Positions 26,368 to 35,641 of a DNA stretch of 64,000 nucleotides are shown piece by piece. Every line of letters starts with the position of its first letter. The stretch's first letter is position 1. The notes beneath the pieces were generated by a model. That model searched no databases. It saw only the letters and a list, made by a program, of their open reading frames with translations, and was not told the origin of the DNA. Made by a program: the position numbers and the translations under genes. The DNA is from Gammaproteobacteria bacterium (GTDB lineage Bacteria; Pseudomonadota; Gammaproteobacteria; Xanthomonadales; Wenzhouxiangellaceae), in the NCBI GenBank assembly GCA_018819105.1, contig JAHJQV010000063.1:54373-118372 (forward strand), read 5' to 3'.

Positions 26368-29300
26368 ATGCCTTGTCATCACCAACCCATAGTCAGCACC
26401 ACCCGCTCTGCAACCATGCCATACACTGCCAGCCACCGCCAGCCCCGGGCCTGCCTGTTGCTCAGCAGTCTGTTGCTGGCGAGCGCCATACTGCTGGCGA
26501 GCGCCATACTGCTGGCAGCGACGGTGCCGGCGGCAGAGCTGCCGGCAGAACAGCTGAGCGCGCTGGAATTCCGCAACATTGGCCCGACCCGGGGCGGTCG
26601 TTCGGCCGCGGTCAGCGGGGTGGTCGGGCAACCGCTGGTGTACTACATGGGCAGCACCGGCGGCGGCGTGTGGAAAACCAGCAATGCCGGCCAGAGCTGG
26701 GAAAGCATCGCCGACGACAGCTTCCAGACCGGCTCGGTGGGTGCCATCGCGGTGGCGGCGTCCGACCCCAATGTGGTCGTCGTCGGCATGGGCGAATCAC
26801 CGTTTCGCGGCGTCGCTTCCAGTCACGGCGATGGCGTCTACATCTCCACCGATGCCGGCCACAGCTGGCGTCATGCCGGCCTCACCGAGGCCCGGCAGAT
26901 CAGCGAAATCGTCATTCATCCGGACCATCCGGAACAGATCTGGGCCGCTGTGCAGGGCAGCCCCTGGGCCGCCAGTGAAACCCGTGGCGTCTACCATTCC
27001 AGCGATGGTGGACAAAGCTGGCAGCAGCAGCTGTTTGTCAGCGCCAGCAGCGGCGCGGTGGATCTGCGCATGCAGCCTGGCAATCCACGCATCCTGTACG
27101 CCGCCATGTGGGACCATCAGCGCGAGCCCTGGGCAATCCGTTCCGGTGGCGAGGGCTCCGGTATCTGGAAAAGCACCGATGGTGGTCAGCAGTGGCAACG
27201 GCTGCAAGATGGGCTGCCCGAGCTGATGGGCAAAATCGGCATCGCGCCATCCGGGGCCAAGCCGGGGCTGGTCTGGGCGATCGTTGAAGCGAAGGAAAAA
27301 GGCGGTTTGTATCGCTCGGACGATTACGGCGAGAGCTGGCAGCACGTCAACGGCGAGCGCAAACTGCATGCGCGCTCGTGGTATTACATGCATGTGTTTG
27401 CCGACCCCGGCAATGCCGACGTCGTGCATGTGCTCAACGCTCCGTACATGAAGTCGATTGACGGCGGCAAAAGCTTTCGCCAGATCTCCACACCGCACGG
27501 GGATCATCACGATCACTGGATCAACCCCGACAACGCCGCCAACATGATCAATGCCAACGACGGTGGCGCCACCATCACCTTCGATGGCGGCCAGAGCTGG
27601 TCCAGCATTCATAACCAGCCCACCGCACAGTTCTACCGCGTCAATGCCGACAACGACTTCGCCTACCGGGTCTATGGTGGGCAGCAGGACAACAGCACCG
27701 TGGCCATCGCCAGCCGTGCTCCGCAGGGCGACATCGATACGGCCGATTACCAGGCTGTGGGCGGCTGTGAAAGTGCCCACGTGGCGTTTGACAAAAACGA
27801 TCCACGGCTGATCTACGCCGGCTGCTATCTGGGCCAGATCTCCGAATATGACAGCCAGACCCACGCCGAGCGCGACATCCGCGTGTATCCGGAACTGCTG
27901 TTCGGCGTGCCGCCGCGTGAACGCAAATACCGTTTCAACTGGAACTCACCGATTGTGGTGTCCAGCCATGATCCAAAGGTCATCTACCATGCCGGCAACC
28001 GCGTGTTCCGCTCCACCGACCGTGGCAACAGCTGGACCGCCATCAGTGCCGATCTGACCCGCAACGATCCGGCCACGCAAGGCCCGGGCGGTGGGCCAAT
28101 CACCAACGAAGTGTCGGAAAACTACAACACCGTTTTTTATCTGGCGGAAAGCCCGCTGGATGCCAGCGTGCTGTGGGCCGGCAGCGATGACGGCCTGCTG
28201 CATGTCAGCCGCGACGGTGGTGCCAGCTGGGACGAGGTCACCCCGCGTGGGGCCAACCGTGCTGACATGCCGGCCATGATCAATGCCATCGATGCCTCGG
28301 CACACGCCGCCGGCACCGCGTTTGTGGCCGTCACCCGCTACAAGCACAATGACCACAGCGCACTGATCTATGCCACCGATGACTACGGCAACAGCTGGCG
28401 TCAGCTGGCCGATGATGCGTTTGCCGATGTGCGCACCGGCGAAGACTTCGTGCGCGTGGTGCGACAGGATACGGTGCGCCCCGAACTGCTGTTCGCCGGC
28501 ACCGAAACCGGACTGTTCGTCTCGTTCAATGCCGGTGCTGACTGGCAGCGCATGCAGAACAACCTGCCCAGGGTACCGGTGACTGATCTGCTCGTGCACG
28601 GTCAGGATCTGGTGCTGTCGACACAGGGTCGGGCATTCTGGATTCTCGACAACATCACACCGCTGCGACAGCTGGCCGGCCTCAACAGCGATGCCGTGAC
28701 CCTGCTGCAACCTGCCACCGCTTACATCCTGCAGGGTCAGACTGGCGGCAGCGGTGTCGGTGCCAACCCGCCTGCGGGTGCCAGCATCGATTACTGGCTG
28801 CCTGGCAGCGACGATGACGATCACGATGACGATCACGATGACGATCACGGCAGCACAGCAGAACTGACGCTGGAGATCCTTGATGGCAACGATCGCGTGC
28901 TGCGCACACTGCGCGCGAAACAGCAAGACAGCCAGGACAGCGACCGCGTGCTGACCAGCAAGCCGGGGCTGAACCGCATCCAGTGGGATCTGCGCCAGGC
29001 GCCGGTGGCGACCATCGACCAGGGCTTTGCAGTGGCCGCTGGCAGCGGCAAGACCCTCAACGGCATGCGTGTGGCACCCGGCAACTACACGCTGCGACTG
29101 CAGCACGGTGAGCAGACCCACAGGCAGACGCTGTTCGTGGCCATGGATCCACGGCTGGACATCGCTGCCGCCGATCTGGCCGCGTTCCAGCAGAGCAAAA
29201 CCGAAATCGCCGATGCACTGGGCAGTCTGCACGATTCACTGCGCCAGATGCGCTCGCTGGCAACACAGGCGAAACAGCGCAATGAACTGCTGGATGCCGA

Positions 29301-29646
29301 ACAAGATGCCGAGCTGATCGTCGCTGGCGAAGCGGTGATCGAAGCCAGCCAGAACTGGCAGGACAGCGTCCACACCAGCGAGTGGGAGTTTTTCCAGGAT
29401 GTGTTGAACTGGCCGGCGAAGCTCGATTTCAATCTGCAGTCGCTGCTGTATTTCTCTCTGGACAACACACTGCCGCCACTGACCCAGGGCCTGCGCCAAC
29501 GCAGCCAGGATCTGCTGCAGGAGTGGCAGAATGCTGCTGCCGCGCGCGATGCCGTGCTGGCCGGTGAGGTGGCCGCCTACAACACGCTGTTCACCGCCAG
29601 CGGACAACCGGGACTGGTACTGGTCGCCGCAGACAAGGAGGAATAA
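26368..29646 (+). CDS. Very large exported BNR/VPS10-type beta-propeller protein
   Basis: A 1092-residue protein made mostly of propeller blades with Asp-box/BNR motifs (SxDxGxSW types: TDAGHSW, SSDGGQSW, STDGGQQW, TDRGNSW, TDDYGNSW). This is the sortilin/VPS10-like fold often annotated as glycosyl hydrolase without proof. AGGAG seven bases upstream supports ATG 26368; ATG 26416 would give a more ordinary signal peptide. The signal peptide contains an 18-bp duplication (LLASAI twice). Near residue ~820 an Asp/His stretch is encoded by three perfect 12-bp repeats. The C-terminal ~170 residues are helical. It is divergent from the S9 peptidase gene. Confidence 0.8.
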   Translation: MPCHHQPIVSTTRSATMPYTASHRQPRACLLLSSLLLASAILLASAILLAATVPAAELPAEQLSALEFRNIGPTRGGRSAAVSGVVGQPLVYYMGSTGGGVWKTSNAGQSWESIADDSFQTGSVGAIAVAASDPNVVVVGMGESPFRGVASSHGDGVYISTDAGHSWRHAGLTEARQISEIVIHPDHPEQIWAAVQGSPWAASETRGVYHSSDGGQSWQQQLFVSASSGAVDLRMQPGNPRILYAAMWDHQREPWAIRSGGEGSGIWKSTDGGQQWQRLQDGLPELMGKIGIAPSGAKPGLVWAIVEAKEKGGLYRSDDYGESWQHVNGERKLHARSWYYMHVFADPGNADVVHVLNAPYMKSIDGGKSFRQISTPHGDHHDHWINPDNAANMINANDGGATITFDGGQSWSSIHNQPTAQFYRVNADNDFAYRVYGGQQDNSTVAIASRAPQGDIDTADYQAVGGCESAHVAFDKNDPRLIYAGCYLGQISEYDSQTHAERDIRVYPELLFGVPPRERKYRFNWNSPIVVSSHDPKVIYHAGNRVFRSTDRGNSWTAISADLTRNDPATQGPGGGPITNEVSENYNTVFYLAESPLDASVLWAGSDDGLLHVSRDGGASWDEVTPRGANRADMPAMINAIDASAHAAGTAFVAVTRYKHNDHSALIYATDDYGNSWRQLADDAFADVRTGEDFVRVVRQDTVRPELLFAGTETGLFVSFNAGADWQRMQNNLPRVPVTDLLVHGQDLVLSTQGRAFWILDNITPLRQLAGLNSDAVTLLQPATAYILQGQTGGSGVGANPPAGASIDYWLPGSDDDDHDDDHDDDHGSTAELTLEILDGNDRVLRTLRAKQQDSQDSDRVLTSKPGLNRIQWDLRQAPVATIDQGFAVAAGSGKTLNGMRVAPGNYTLRLQHGEQTHRQTLFVAMDPRLDIAAADLAAFQQSKTEIADALGSLHDSLRQMRSLATQAKQRNELLDAEQDAELIVAGEAVIEASQNWQDSVHTSEWEFFQDVLNWPAKLDFNLQSLLYFSLDNTLPPLTQGLRQRSQDLLQEWQNAAAARDAVLAGEVAAYNTLFTASGQPGLVLVAADKEE
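26473..26508 (+). repeat. 18-bp tandem duplication in a signal peptide
   Basis: (T/C)TGCTGGCGAGCGCCATA occurs twice in a row, differing only in the first base, and encodes LLASAI twice. It lengthens the hydrophobic core of the BNR-protein signal peptide by six residues. Confidence 0.93.
28813..28848 (+). repeat. Three perfect 12-bp repeats encoding an Asp/His run
   Basis: GATGACGATCAC is repeated three times exactly and encodes (Asp-Asp-Asp-His)3. The stretch joins two structured parts of the BNR protein and could bind calcium or a transition metal. Confidence 0.93.
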
Positions 29647-29808
29647 AATCGCTGTGATCACACCGGCATTGGTTGGGACGTGCAGGTCGCCCAGTCGGCC
29701 TGCAGACGTGTGCTTGCACGCGAACCGGCTTTATTCAGACAAGCAAATAAACTGACGGATTACTGATAGCAAAGCCATTGCTGTATTCTGAAAAATCGCA
29801 GGCAGCGA

Positions 29809-30798
29809 TCAATACAGCTGCAAAGGTGCTTCCTGCAGCAGCCAGATCTGTTCGCGCAGCTGATTCAGCAGATCTTCCCAGTGCCGCGGCTGGTCAAACC
29901 AGGGGAATGCCCGGGGAAACGCCGGGTCTTCCCAGCGTTGCGCCAGCCAGGCATGAAAATGCAGCATGCGCAGACTGCGCAACGGCTCCAGCAAATTCAG
30001 TTCGGCCGCGTCGAAATCGCGAAACACGGTATAACCTTCCAGCACCTCGTGCAGCTGCTGCTGCATTTCTTCGCGCTCACCCGACAGCAGCATCCACAAA
30101 TCCTGCAGCGCCGGCCCCATGCGACAGTCGTCCAGATCGACAAAATGCACATGTTCATCGCGCCAGAGAATGTTGCCGGGATGGCAGTCGGCGTGCAGGC
30201 GAATGTTCTGCACTGCACCGGCTCGCTGCCACACGGTTTCGATCAGCTGCAGCAGTTCCGTGCTGATGGCGGCAAAATTCTCCTGCAGATGCGGCGGGAT
30301 CCAGCCGTCGCGCTGCAACAGGGTGACGGCAGCGTGCCCGTAGCTTTGCACATCGACAGCACCGCGATGATGAAACGATCGCAGCGCGCCGATGTTGTGC
30401 CATTGCCCGAGCACGCGCCCCAGATGCGTCAGCACCGCTTTGTCATTCAGCTCGGGCGCATGGCCACCGCGACGCGGAAACAGTGCCAGGCGCTGACTGT
30501 GGGCATGGATCAGGGTCTCGCCACCGATCTGTAGCGGTGCCACCACCGGAATGCCGGCAGCAGCCAGTTCTGTCGTGTAGGCATGTTCTTCCGCGATCGC
30601 GGCATCCGACCAGCGTCCGGCGCGATAGAACTTCACCACCAGCGGCTCGGCGTCTTCAATGCCAACCTGCCAGACACGGTTTTCATAACTGTTCAGTTCC
30701 AGCAATCTGCCGTCGGTGACGTACCCGCATTGCTCGACGCAGTCCAGCACCAGATCCGGCAGCAGGTCCTGGTAGGGACGGTGTGCATCAGTGCTCAT
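29809..30798 (-). CDS. srkA: Stress response kinase SrkA (YihE/RdoA)
   Basis: A 329-residue Ser/Thr protein kinase of the choline-kinase-like fold, the same length as E. coli SrkA (328). Diagnostic stretches are LNSYENRVWQ, VVKFYRAGRW, LHADCHPGNILWRD (catalytic Asp), VDLDDCRMGPA and the C-terminal LQEAPLQLY. SrkA counters programmed cell death linked to oxidative and envelope stress. Its start overlaps the end of the upstream MFS gene by 11 bases, indicating translational coupling. Confidence 0.95.
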   Translation of the reverse strand: MSTDAHRPYQDLLPDLVLDCVEQCGYVTDGRLLELNSYENRVWQVGIEDAEPLVVKFYRAGRWSDAAIAEEHAYTTELAAAGIPVVAPLQIGGETLIHAHSQRLALFPRRGGHAPELNDKAVLTHLGRVLGQWHNIGALRSFHHRGAVDVQSYGHAAVTLLQRDGWIPPHLQENFAAISTELLQLIETVWQRAGAVQNIRLHADCHPGNILWRDEHVHFVDLDDCRMGPALQDLWMLLSGEREEMQQQLHEVLEGYTVFRDFDAAELNLLEPLRSLRMLHFHAWLAQRWEDPAFPRAFPWFDQPRHWEDLLNQLREQIWLLQEAPLQLY

Positions 30799-32077
30799 TC
30801 ATGGCCTCCGCCTGATCAGGCTGGTCAGAGCTGCTGACAGCGGCTTCACTGTCGGCGTCCTGTTCGGGTTCCGGATACAGCTCCAGCGCCGAGGGTGAGG
30901 TGACAAATTGCGCCACATAGTCGCCTTGTTCCACCACCGGCACGGCGGTGCGGCGCAGCAGTCGCCAGGCGCCGTAAATGGCCGGCACCGCCGCTGCAAT
31001 CGCCATCAGCAGCAACAGGCTGCGGTTGCCGTAATGCTGCATGCACCAGCCACCCAGAATCGGCCCGACGCTGGCACCGATGCCCCACACCAGCTGCAGA
31101 CCGGCATTGGTCTCCAGCGCATGTTCCGGTGCTGCCAGATCATTGGCGTGCGCTGCCGACAGGGCATAAATGTTGAAAGTCACCGCGCCATAGACGAATG
31201 CGCCCGGCAACAGCCACTGCTGCCGCAGCAGCAGCCACCAGATCAGCACGCAGGCCAGCGCCGTCAACAGGCTGATCCACATCAACACGCGCCGACGCGG
31301 ATAGCGATCGGACAGTTTGCCCACCGGCGTGGTCAGCAGCACGCCACCGAGCAATGTGCTGCCCATGAACCAGGCGACATCCTGATCGCTCATGCCGATG
31401 CCGACAATGACCACCGCCGCCAGCCCCCAGAACGCACCGGACACCAGCCCGGAACACAGACAGCCGGTGACCGCCAGCGGCGAAATCTGCAGCAGCGCAC
31501 CCAATCCCTGCCGTTCGGTGATGGTCAGTACCGGCTCCTGCACCCTGGTCATGGCCACTGGCAACAGACCCAGTGACAACAGTACCGAGGCGGCGGCAAA
31601 CAGATCCAGTGATTCGCTGGAACCGGTCAGCAGCAAAAGCTGACCCAGCCCAAGACCGATCAGGGTGCAGGTCATGTACACCGAAAACAGATAGCCGCGC
31701 TGCTCATTGCTGCTTTGCGCATGCAACCAGCTTTCGATCACCACATAAATGCCCACCACACAGATGCCCGCCAGCAGACGCAGTGCAAACCAGGTTGCGG
31801 CATGCACCAGCAATCCATGCAGCAGCGCGCAGGCCGACAGCAGGGTGGCCATGGCGGCGAATACGCGCACATGACCGACTGCACGAATCAGCCCCGGGAT
31901 GACAAACGGGCCAACGACAAAGCCGGCGAAGTAGCCAGCCATGATGATGCCCAGGGTGGTCACGGAAAACGACTCCGCACTGCCGCGCACACCCAGCAGG
32001 GTACCGAGCAGTCCGATACCGGCCAGCATCACCAGCATGCCGGCCAGCAGCGTCCACACTTTGGTGACTGATTTCAA
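30788..32077 (-). CDS. MFS transporter, YcaD-like
   Basis: A 429-residue, 12-helix major facilitator protein resembling the YcaD branch (GYFAGFVVGPFVIP; IESWLHAQSSNEQRGYLFSVYM, close to the LESWLN-type motif of that group; GKLSDRYPRRRVL as the second-half motif A). The last ~45 residues form an acidic, disordered tail (YPEPEQDADSEAAV). Substrate unknown. It forms an operon with srkA. Confidence 0.88.
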   Translation of the reverse strand: MKSVTKVWTLLAGMLVMLAGIGLLGTLLGVRGSAESFSVTTLGIIMAGYFAGFVVGPFVIPGLIRAVGHVRVFAAMATLLSACALLHGLLVHAATWFALRLLAGICVVGIYVVIESWLHAQSSNEQRGYLFSVYMTCTLIGLGLGQLLLLTGSSESLDLFAAASVLLSLGLLPVAMTRVQEPVLTITERQGLGALLQISPLAVTGCLCSGLVSGAFWGLAAVVIVGIGMSDQDVAWFMGSTLLGGVLLTTPVGKLSDRYPRRRVLMWISLLTALACVLIWWLLLRQQWLLPGAFVYGAVTFNIYALSAAHANDLAAPEHALETNAGLQLVWGIGASVGPILGGWCMQHYGNRSLLLLMAIAAAVPAIYGAWRLLRRTAVPVVEQGDYVAQFVTSPSALELYPEPEQDADSEAAVSSSDQPDQAEAMNEH

Positions 32078-32133
32078 ACGCAGATCTCCGCATTGCCGCC
32101 TGCAGCAACGGCCAGCGTCTGGCGTGGTGCAGG

Positions 32134-32166
32134 CAAAAAAAAGCCTGTCACATAGTGTGACAGGCT
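32134..32166 (-). terminator. Rho-independent terminator of the azurin gene
   Basis: Read on the minus strand, AGCCTGTCACA pairs perfectly with TGTGACAGGCT around a 3-base loop and is followed by a run of eight or nine Ts. It lies 26 bases beyond the azurin stop codon. Confidence 0.93.
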
Positions 32167-32191
32167 ATGGCACTGATGAGTAATGAATTGA

Positions 32192-32644
32192 TCAGGAAAC
32201 GATGAATTTGCCTTTCATGATGGCAAAATGACCGGGGAAGCTGCAGAAGAAGGTGTAATCACCGCCTGCTTCCAGATCGGCAACACTGAAGGTGATGCTG
32301 GTGGACTCACCACCACCGATGACTTCGGTTGCTGCCAGCACGCGTGCGTCATCCGGCTTCAGATAATTGTTCGCCAGACCGGCGTTGATGCCATCGGTGA
32401 CCACGGCCTGGGCATCGCTGGTCTTTGCCAGCACCCAGTTGTGACCCATCGCCGATTTCGGCAGGCTGCCGACATGGTTCAGGGTCAGCGTGACTTCGCC
32501 ACAGTCCTTGCTGACGCTCAATTCTGACTCGGAAAACTGGATGGCATCGTTGCCGTCAATGCTCAGTTCACAGCTCTGCGCAAACGCCACGCCATGGATC
32601 AAAAACAGCGCTGCGGTGATGGCAAGGGCTCGTACGATTTTCAT
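32192..32644 (-). CDS. azu: Azurin, periplasmic blue copper protein
   Basis: A 150-residue precursor with a signal peptide cleaved after FAQ-less ...HGVAFA or AQ. With cleavage after residue 22 the mature numbering is exactly that of Pseudomonas aeruginosa azurin: His46 (MGHNWVL), Cys112 (FFCSFPGH), His117 and Met121, plus the Cys3-Cys26 disulfide. Azurins shuttle electrons in the periplasm, for example to nitrite reductase or peroxidase. The gene is monocistronic: GGAG lies eight bases before ATG and a strong terminator follows. Confidence 0.97.
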   Translation of the reverse strand: MKIVRALAITAALFLIHGVAFAQSCELSIDGNDAIQFSESELSVSKDCGEVTLTLNHVGSLPKSAMGHNWVLAKTSDAQAVVTDGINAGLANNYLKPDDARVLAATEVIGGGESTSITFSVADLEAGGDYTFFCSFPGHFAIMKGKFIVS

Positions 32645-32795
32645 GCTATATCTCCGTTGTGTTGGCTCGAATGGTTCATTGCTGTTGTGGTTATCTGTAA
32701 CAATCTATAGGTGATTATCGGATTATCAACTGTTGACGGACACCAGTTCGACCAAACCCGGTGTTCGGTTTACCCCACGGCCACCTGGCTGTGAT

Positions 32796-32824
32796 TTGTC
32801 AAACCTGGTAAATCGCAGTATGCT
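32796..32824 (+). promoter_or_regulatory. Candidate sigma-70 promoter of the solute-binding lipoprotein gene
   Basis: TTGTCA (32796-32801), exactly 17 bases, then TATGCT (32819-32824). The start codon is at 32883, leaving a leader of about 50 bases that contains a perfect dyad. Confidence 0.55.
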
Positions 32825-32843
32825 GAAATCTGCATGGACCATC

Positions 32844-32864
32844 TGAGTCAATCTGATTGACTCA
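32844..32864 (+). promoter_or_regulatory. Perfect 9-bp inverted repeat in the leader
   Basis: TGAGTCAAT-CTG-ATTGACTCA lies between the candidate promoter and the ribosome binding site (AGGAG, 32870-32874), followed by TTTTC. It could be an operator downstream of the start of transcription or a small RNA hairpin affecting translation. Confidence 0.6.
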
Positions 32865-32882
32865 TTTTCAGGAGAAGCCGGC

Positions 32883-33779
32883 ATGACCCATCAACTGAAG
32901 ATCATTCTGCTCAGCACCATCACCCTTCTTTTGCTGGCGGCCTGTCAGCAGCAATCCGATTCCGAACCGACCACCAGCGAACGCAGCGCCGAGGTCACTG
33001 CCGACACCGGGCAACAGACAGCCAGCAGCGTGCAGAGCTCCCCGCATGCAGACCCCAGCGCTGCTGAGGCTGCCGGGCTGGCTGAAAACTGTGACCTGGT
33101 GATGGGCTATGATCTGTGGGCCCCGTATCATTTCGAGGCCCCGGATGGCACCGTCATGGGCGTGGAGATTGATCTGATCCGTGATCTGATGTCCGTGCAT
33201 GATTGCAACATCAGCTTTGTGCGGGATGACTGGGTCAATCTGCTGGAAATGATCAAGCGCGGTGAGATCGATGTCGTGCCGGGTGCCACCGCAGTGGCCG
33301 GTCGAGAGGATTATGCCTGGTTTTCAATTCCCTACCGCCAGGAGCAGTTTGAGGTGTTTGTGCGCCGGGGCGCAAGCCTGCCCAGCAGAAACCTGATTGA
33401 GCTGGCCGCAGCGGGCATGAAGATCGGCCTGACCGATGGCTACTTCTACGGTCAACTGGTGGATCTGGCGCAGACCCAGCATGCAGATGCCTTTGTCTAC
33501 AGCTCCATTGCTGAGAGCACCGTGCTGAAACTGATCGATGGCAATGTCAGCCTGATCGTCGAGGATCCCTACGTGGTGAACATGATCCTGCATCAGAAAG
33601 ACTGGCACGATGAGATAGCCCGTGCCGGCATCGTCGTGGCCAACACGCCGGTGAGTTTCATGTTCAGCAAGAAAACCACATCAGGCCGACAGCTGCTGGA
33701 CTTCAACATGCGCCTGGCCGATTTTCTCGCCAGCCAGCGTGACGAGGAGATTCTGTCCAGCTATCTGTCCGATCTATAG
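32883..33779 (+). CDS. Orphan solute-binding lipoprotein (family 3)
   Basis: A 298-residue lipoprotein with lipobox LLAAC (Cys21) and a ~45-residue low-complexity linker. The mature domain is a family-3 periplasmic binding protein (LVMGYDLWAPYHFE, GVEIDLIRDLM, GEIDVVPGATAVAGREDYAWFSIPY). These motifs are typical of amino-acid or dipolar-solute receptors. No ABC permease or ATPase is nearby, so it may feed a distant transporter or act as a sensor domain. Confidence 0.85.
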   Translation: MTHQLKIILLSTITLLLLAACQQQSDSEPTTSERSAEVTADTGQQTASSVQSSPHADPSAAEAAGLAENCDLVMGYDLWAPYHFEAPDGTVMGVEIDLIRDLMSVHDCNISFVRDDWVNLLEMIKRGEIDVVPGATAVAGREDYAWFSIPYRQEQFEVFVRRGASLPSRNLIELAAAGMKIGLTDGYFYGQLVDLAQTQHADAFVYSSIAESTVLKLIDGNVSLIVEDPYVVNMILHQKDWHDEIARAGIVVANTPVSFMFSKKTTSGRQLLDFNMRLADFLASQRDEEILSSYLSDL

Positions 33780-33799
33780 CCTCAGGTCTGGCGCGCAGA

Positions 33800-34612
33800 T
33801 CACTGCCAGACCAGCCAGAACAGCAGCAGACCCAGCAGTATGCGATAGATGGCGAACGGCCACATGCCGATGCGCTCGACCAGCGCCATGAACAGTCTGA
33901 TGCTGGCAAATGCCACCACAGCGCTGACCACGGTTGCCAGCAGCAGCGTTGAGATGGCATACGACAACTGCCCGTCATCGCTGCCCAGCAGCACCCGCAG
34001 CAGATTGTAGCCTCCGGCCACGGCCAGCACCGGGATGGCCAGCAGAAAGGAGAATTTCGCTGCCTGGCGACGGGTCAGACCCAGCGCCAGCCCGGCGGTC
34101 ATGGTGATGCCACTGCGCGAAGTGCCGGGAATCAGCGCCAGCACCTGAGCCAGACCAATCCACACTGCCGCCGGCCAGCGCAGCTGCTCGATCTGCAGTC
34201 GCCGCCGGCCGAAGCTGTCCGCCAGCCCCAGCAATAGCCCGAACAGCAGCGTGGTGGTGGCGATCACGGTGAGGTTTCTGGTCATCGCTTCGATCCAGTC
34301 CAGCAACAGCCAGCCACACACCAGCACCGGCAGCGTGGCCAGCAGAATCAGCAGGAACAGCTGCTGAGCGGAAGCCGTGGCGCGCAAGCGCAGCACGTCT
34401 AGCAGGGCCACCACGTCAGCACGCGCATACCAGACGATCGCGGCCAGCGTGCCCAGATGGATGGCGGCATCAAACGCCAGCCCCTGATCGGCCATGCCCT
34501 GCAAACGCTGCTGCCATTGGCTCAGCAACACCAGATGACCGGAACTGGAGATGGGCAGAAATTCGGTGACGCCCTGCAGAATCGCCAGCAGCAGTGCCTG
34601 CAGCAGACTCAT
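33800..34612 (-). CDS. uppP: Undecaprenyl-diphosphatase (BacA/UppP)
   Basis: A 270-residue integral membrane enzyme that recycles undecaprenyl pyrophosphate to the monophosphate carrier for cell-wall synthesis. The active-site motifs are QGVTEFLPISSSGHL (Glu17, His26) and PGTSRSG, in the usual positions. Its ATG lies 48 bases after the cupin stop on the same strand. Confidence 0.96.
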   Translation of the reverse strand: MSLLQALLLAILQGVTEFLPISSSGHLVLLSQWQQRLQGMADQGLAFDAAIHLGTLAAIVWYARADVVALLDVLRLRATASAQQLFLLILLATLPVLVCGWLLLDWIEAMTRNLTVIATTTLLFGLLLGLADSFGRRRLQIEQLRWPAAVWIGLAQVLALIPGTSRSGITMTAGLALGLTRRQAAKFSFLLAIPVLAVAGGYNLLRVLLGSDDGQLSYAISTLLLATVVSAVVAFASIRLFMALVERIGMWPFAIYRILLGLLLFWLVWQ

Positions 34613-34660
34613 GCGCGGGCTGCCGGCCAGTGCGGAAACACCGGTGCAGAAACAGGGATC

Positions 34661-34966
34661 TCAACCAACATCGGTCTGCACAAAATCATGTCGACCGCTT
34701 TGCACCAGCAGAAAAATGGCCACAGTGTCTCCTACGTTTGCCAGCGCATGCACCTGTGTCGGATTGATGCAATGGTGCGCGCCGGCCTGCAACACAACCG
34801 CGTGCGCCCCGGCCTGCCCCAGGCGCAACTGCAGTGTGCCCTGCTCGCACTGCAGCCATTCGGTCGCGGTGCTGTGGCAATGGGCAGATATGCCTGCGCC
34901 CGGCTCCAGTTCTATTCTGGCGATACGCAGTCGCTGTGTATCGTTGTACAGGTCATGCCGTCGCAC
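34661..34966 (-). CDS. Small cupin-domain protein
   Basis: A 101-residue single-domain cupin: ISAHCHSTATEWLQCEQGTL supplies the first metal-binding motif (HxH...E), and HHCINPTQVHALANVG the second. Function unknown; such proteins may be isomerases, sugar-binding or regulatory. It lies between uppP and the PEBP gene, 15 bases after the latter. Confidence 0.75.
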   Translation of the reverse strand: MRRHDLYNDTQRLRIARIELEPGAGISAHCHSTATEWLQCEQGTLQLRLGQAGAHAVVLQAGAHHCINPTQVHALANVGDTVAIFLLVQSGRHDFVQTDVG

Positions 34967-34981
34967 GGGCAGGCGTCCTGA

Positions 34982-35620
34982 TTACCGGACCTGGTGCAGA
35001 ACTTTGGGATTCAGACTGTAGGAACCGACCAGGCTGGCACGATCCAGCACATGTCCCTCAATGGCCTGCATCACGGCACGACCGTCAAAACCATCGTTCA
35101 GCGGCAGTGCGGGCAGATCCAGCGCGTAAAGGTCAAAATAGTATTCATGCATGCGCTCATCGTTCCACGGTGGACAAGGGCCATCATAGCCATGATAGGT
35201 TCCGGCCATGTCGGAGGCGGCCAGAAACTGCGTGTAATCGTTCACTCCCTGACGACTGCCCGCAGGGCCCTCCAGTGGCGGCGGCTTGCCACCCTTGCTG
35301 ACCCCGGCGCTGCAACTGCCCCGGGCTATGCTGCCTACGGTGGCCGGCAGGTCGATCATCACCCAATGATAGAAACTGGTTCTGGGCATGCCGTATTCCA
35401 GGCTGTGGTATTCCTCATTCACATGGCTGGCGTCGGCAGGGGCATCATGATCGACACACATCAGCACCAGCGATTTTGCCGCTGCCGGCAGCTCGCTCCA
35501 GGACAGCTGCGGATTGAGGTTGTCGGACAGCTCCATATGCTGATCCCGGTGCACGCGCGCAAACGCAAATTGCGGATCGATCAGTGATCCGTTGACGATG
35601 TCTTCAGAACGCAGTTTCAT
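34982..35620 (-). CDS. YbhB/YbcL-type phosphatidylethanolamine-binding protein
   Basis: A 212-residue PEBP-family protein. Typical motifs are NLNPQLSWSELP, LMCVDHDAPAD, SFYHWVMIDLP, YDGPCPPWNDERMHEYYF and the terminal LVGSYSL. An insertion after the DxDAP motif lengthens it relative to E. coli YbhB (158 residues). No signal peptide is seen. Cellular role unknown in bacteria. Confidence 0.9.
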   Translation of the reverse strand: MKLRSEDIVNGSLIDPQFAFARVHRDQHMELSDNLNPQLSWSELPAAAKSLVLMCVDHDAPADASHVNEEYHSLEYGMPRTSFYHWVMIDLPATVGSIARGSCSAGVSKGGKPPPLEGPAGSRQGVNDYTQFLAASDMAGTYHGYDGPCPPWNDERMHEYYFDLYALDLPALPLNDGFDGRAVMQAIEGHVLDRASLVGSYSLNPKVLHQVR

Positions 35621-35641
35621 GACGTGGTGAACTCCTCATGT

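Noticed and set aside
32645..32760. FNR-like box upstream of the azurin gene (TTGAT and ATCA half sites)
   Set aside because: The half sites are not spaced as TTGAT-N4-ATCAA; the match is too weak to report as a site.
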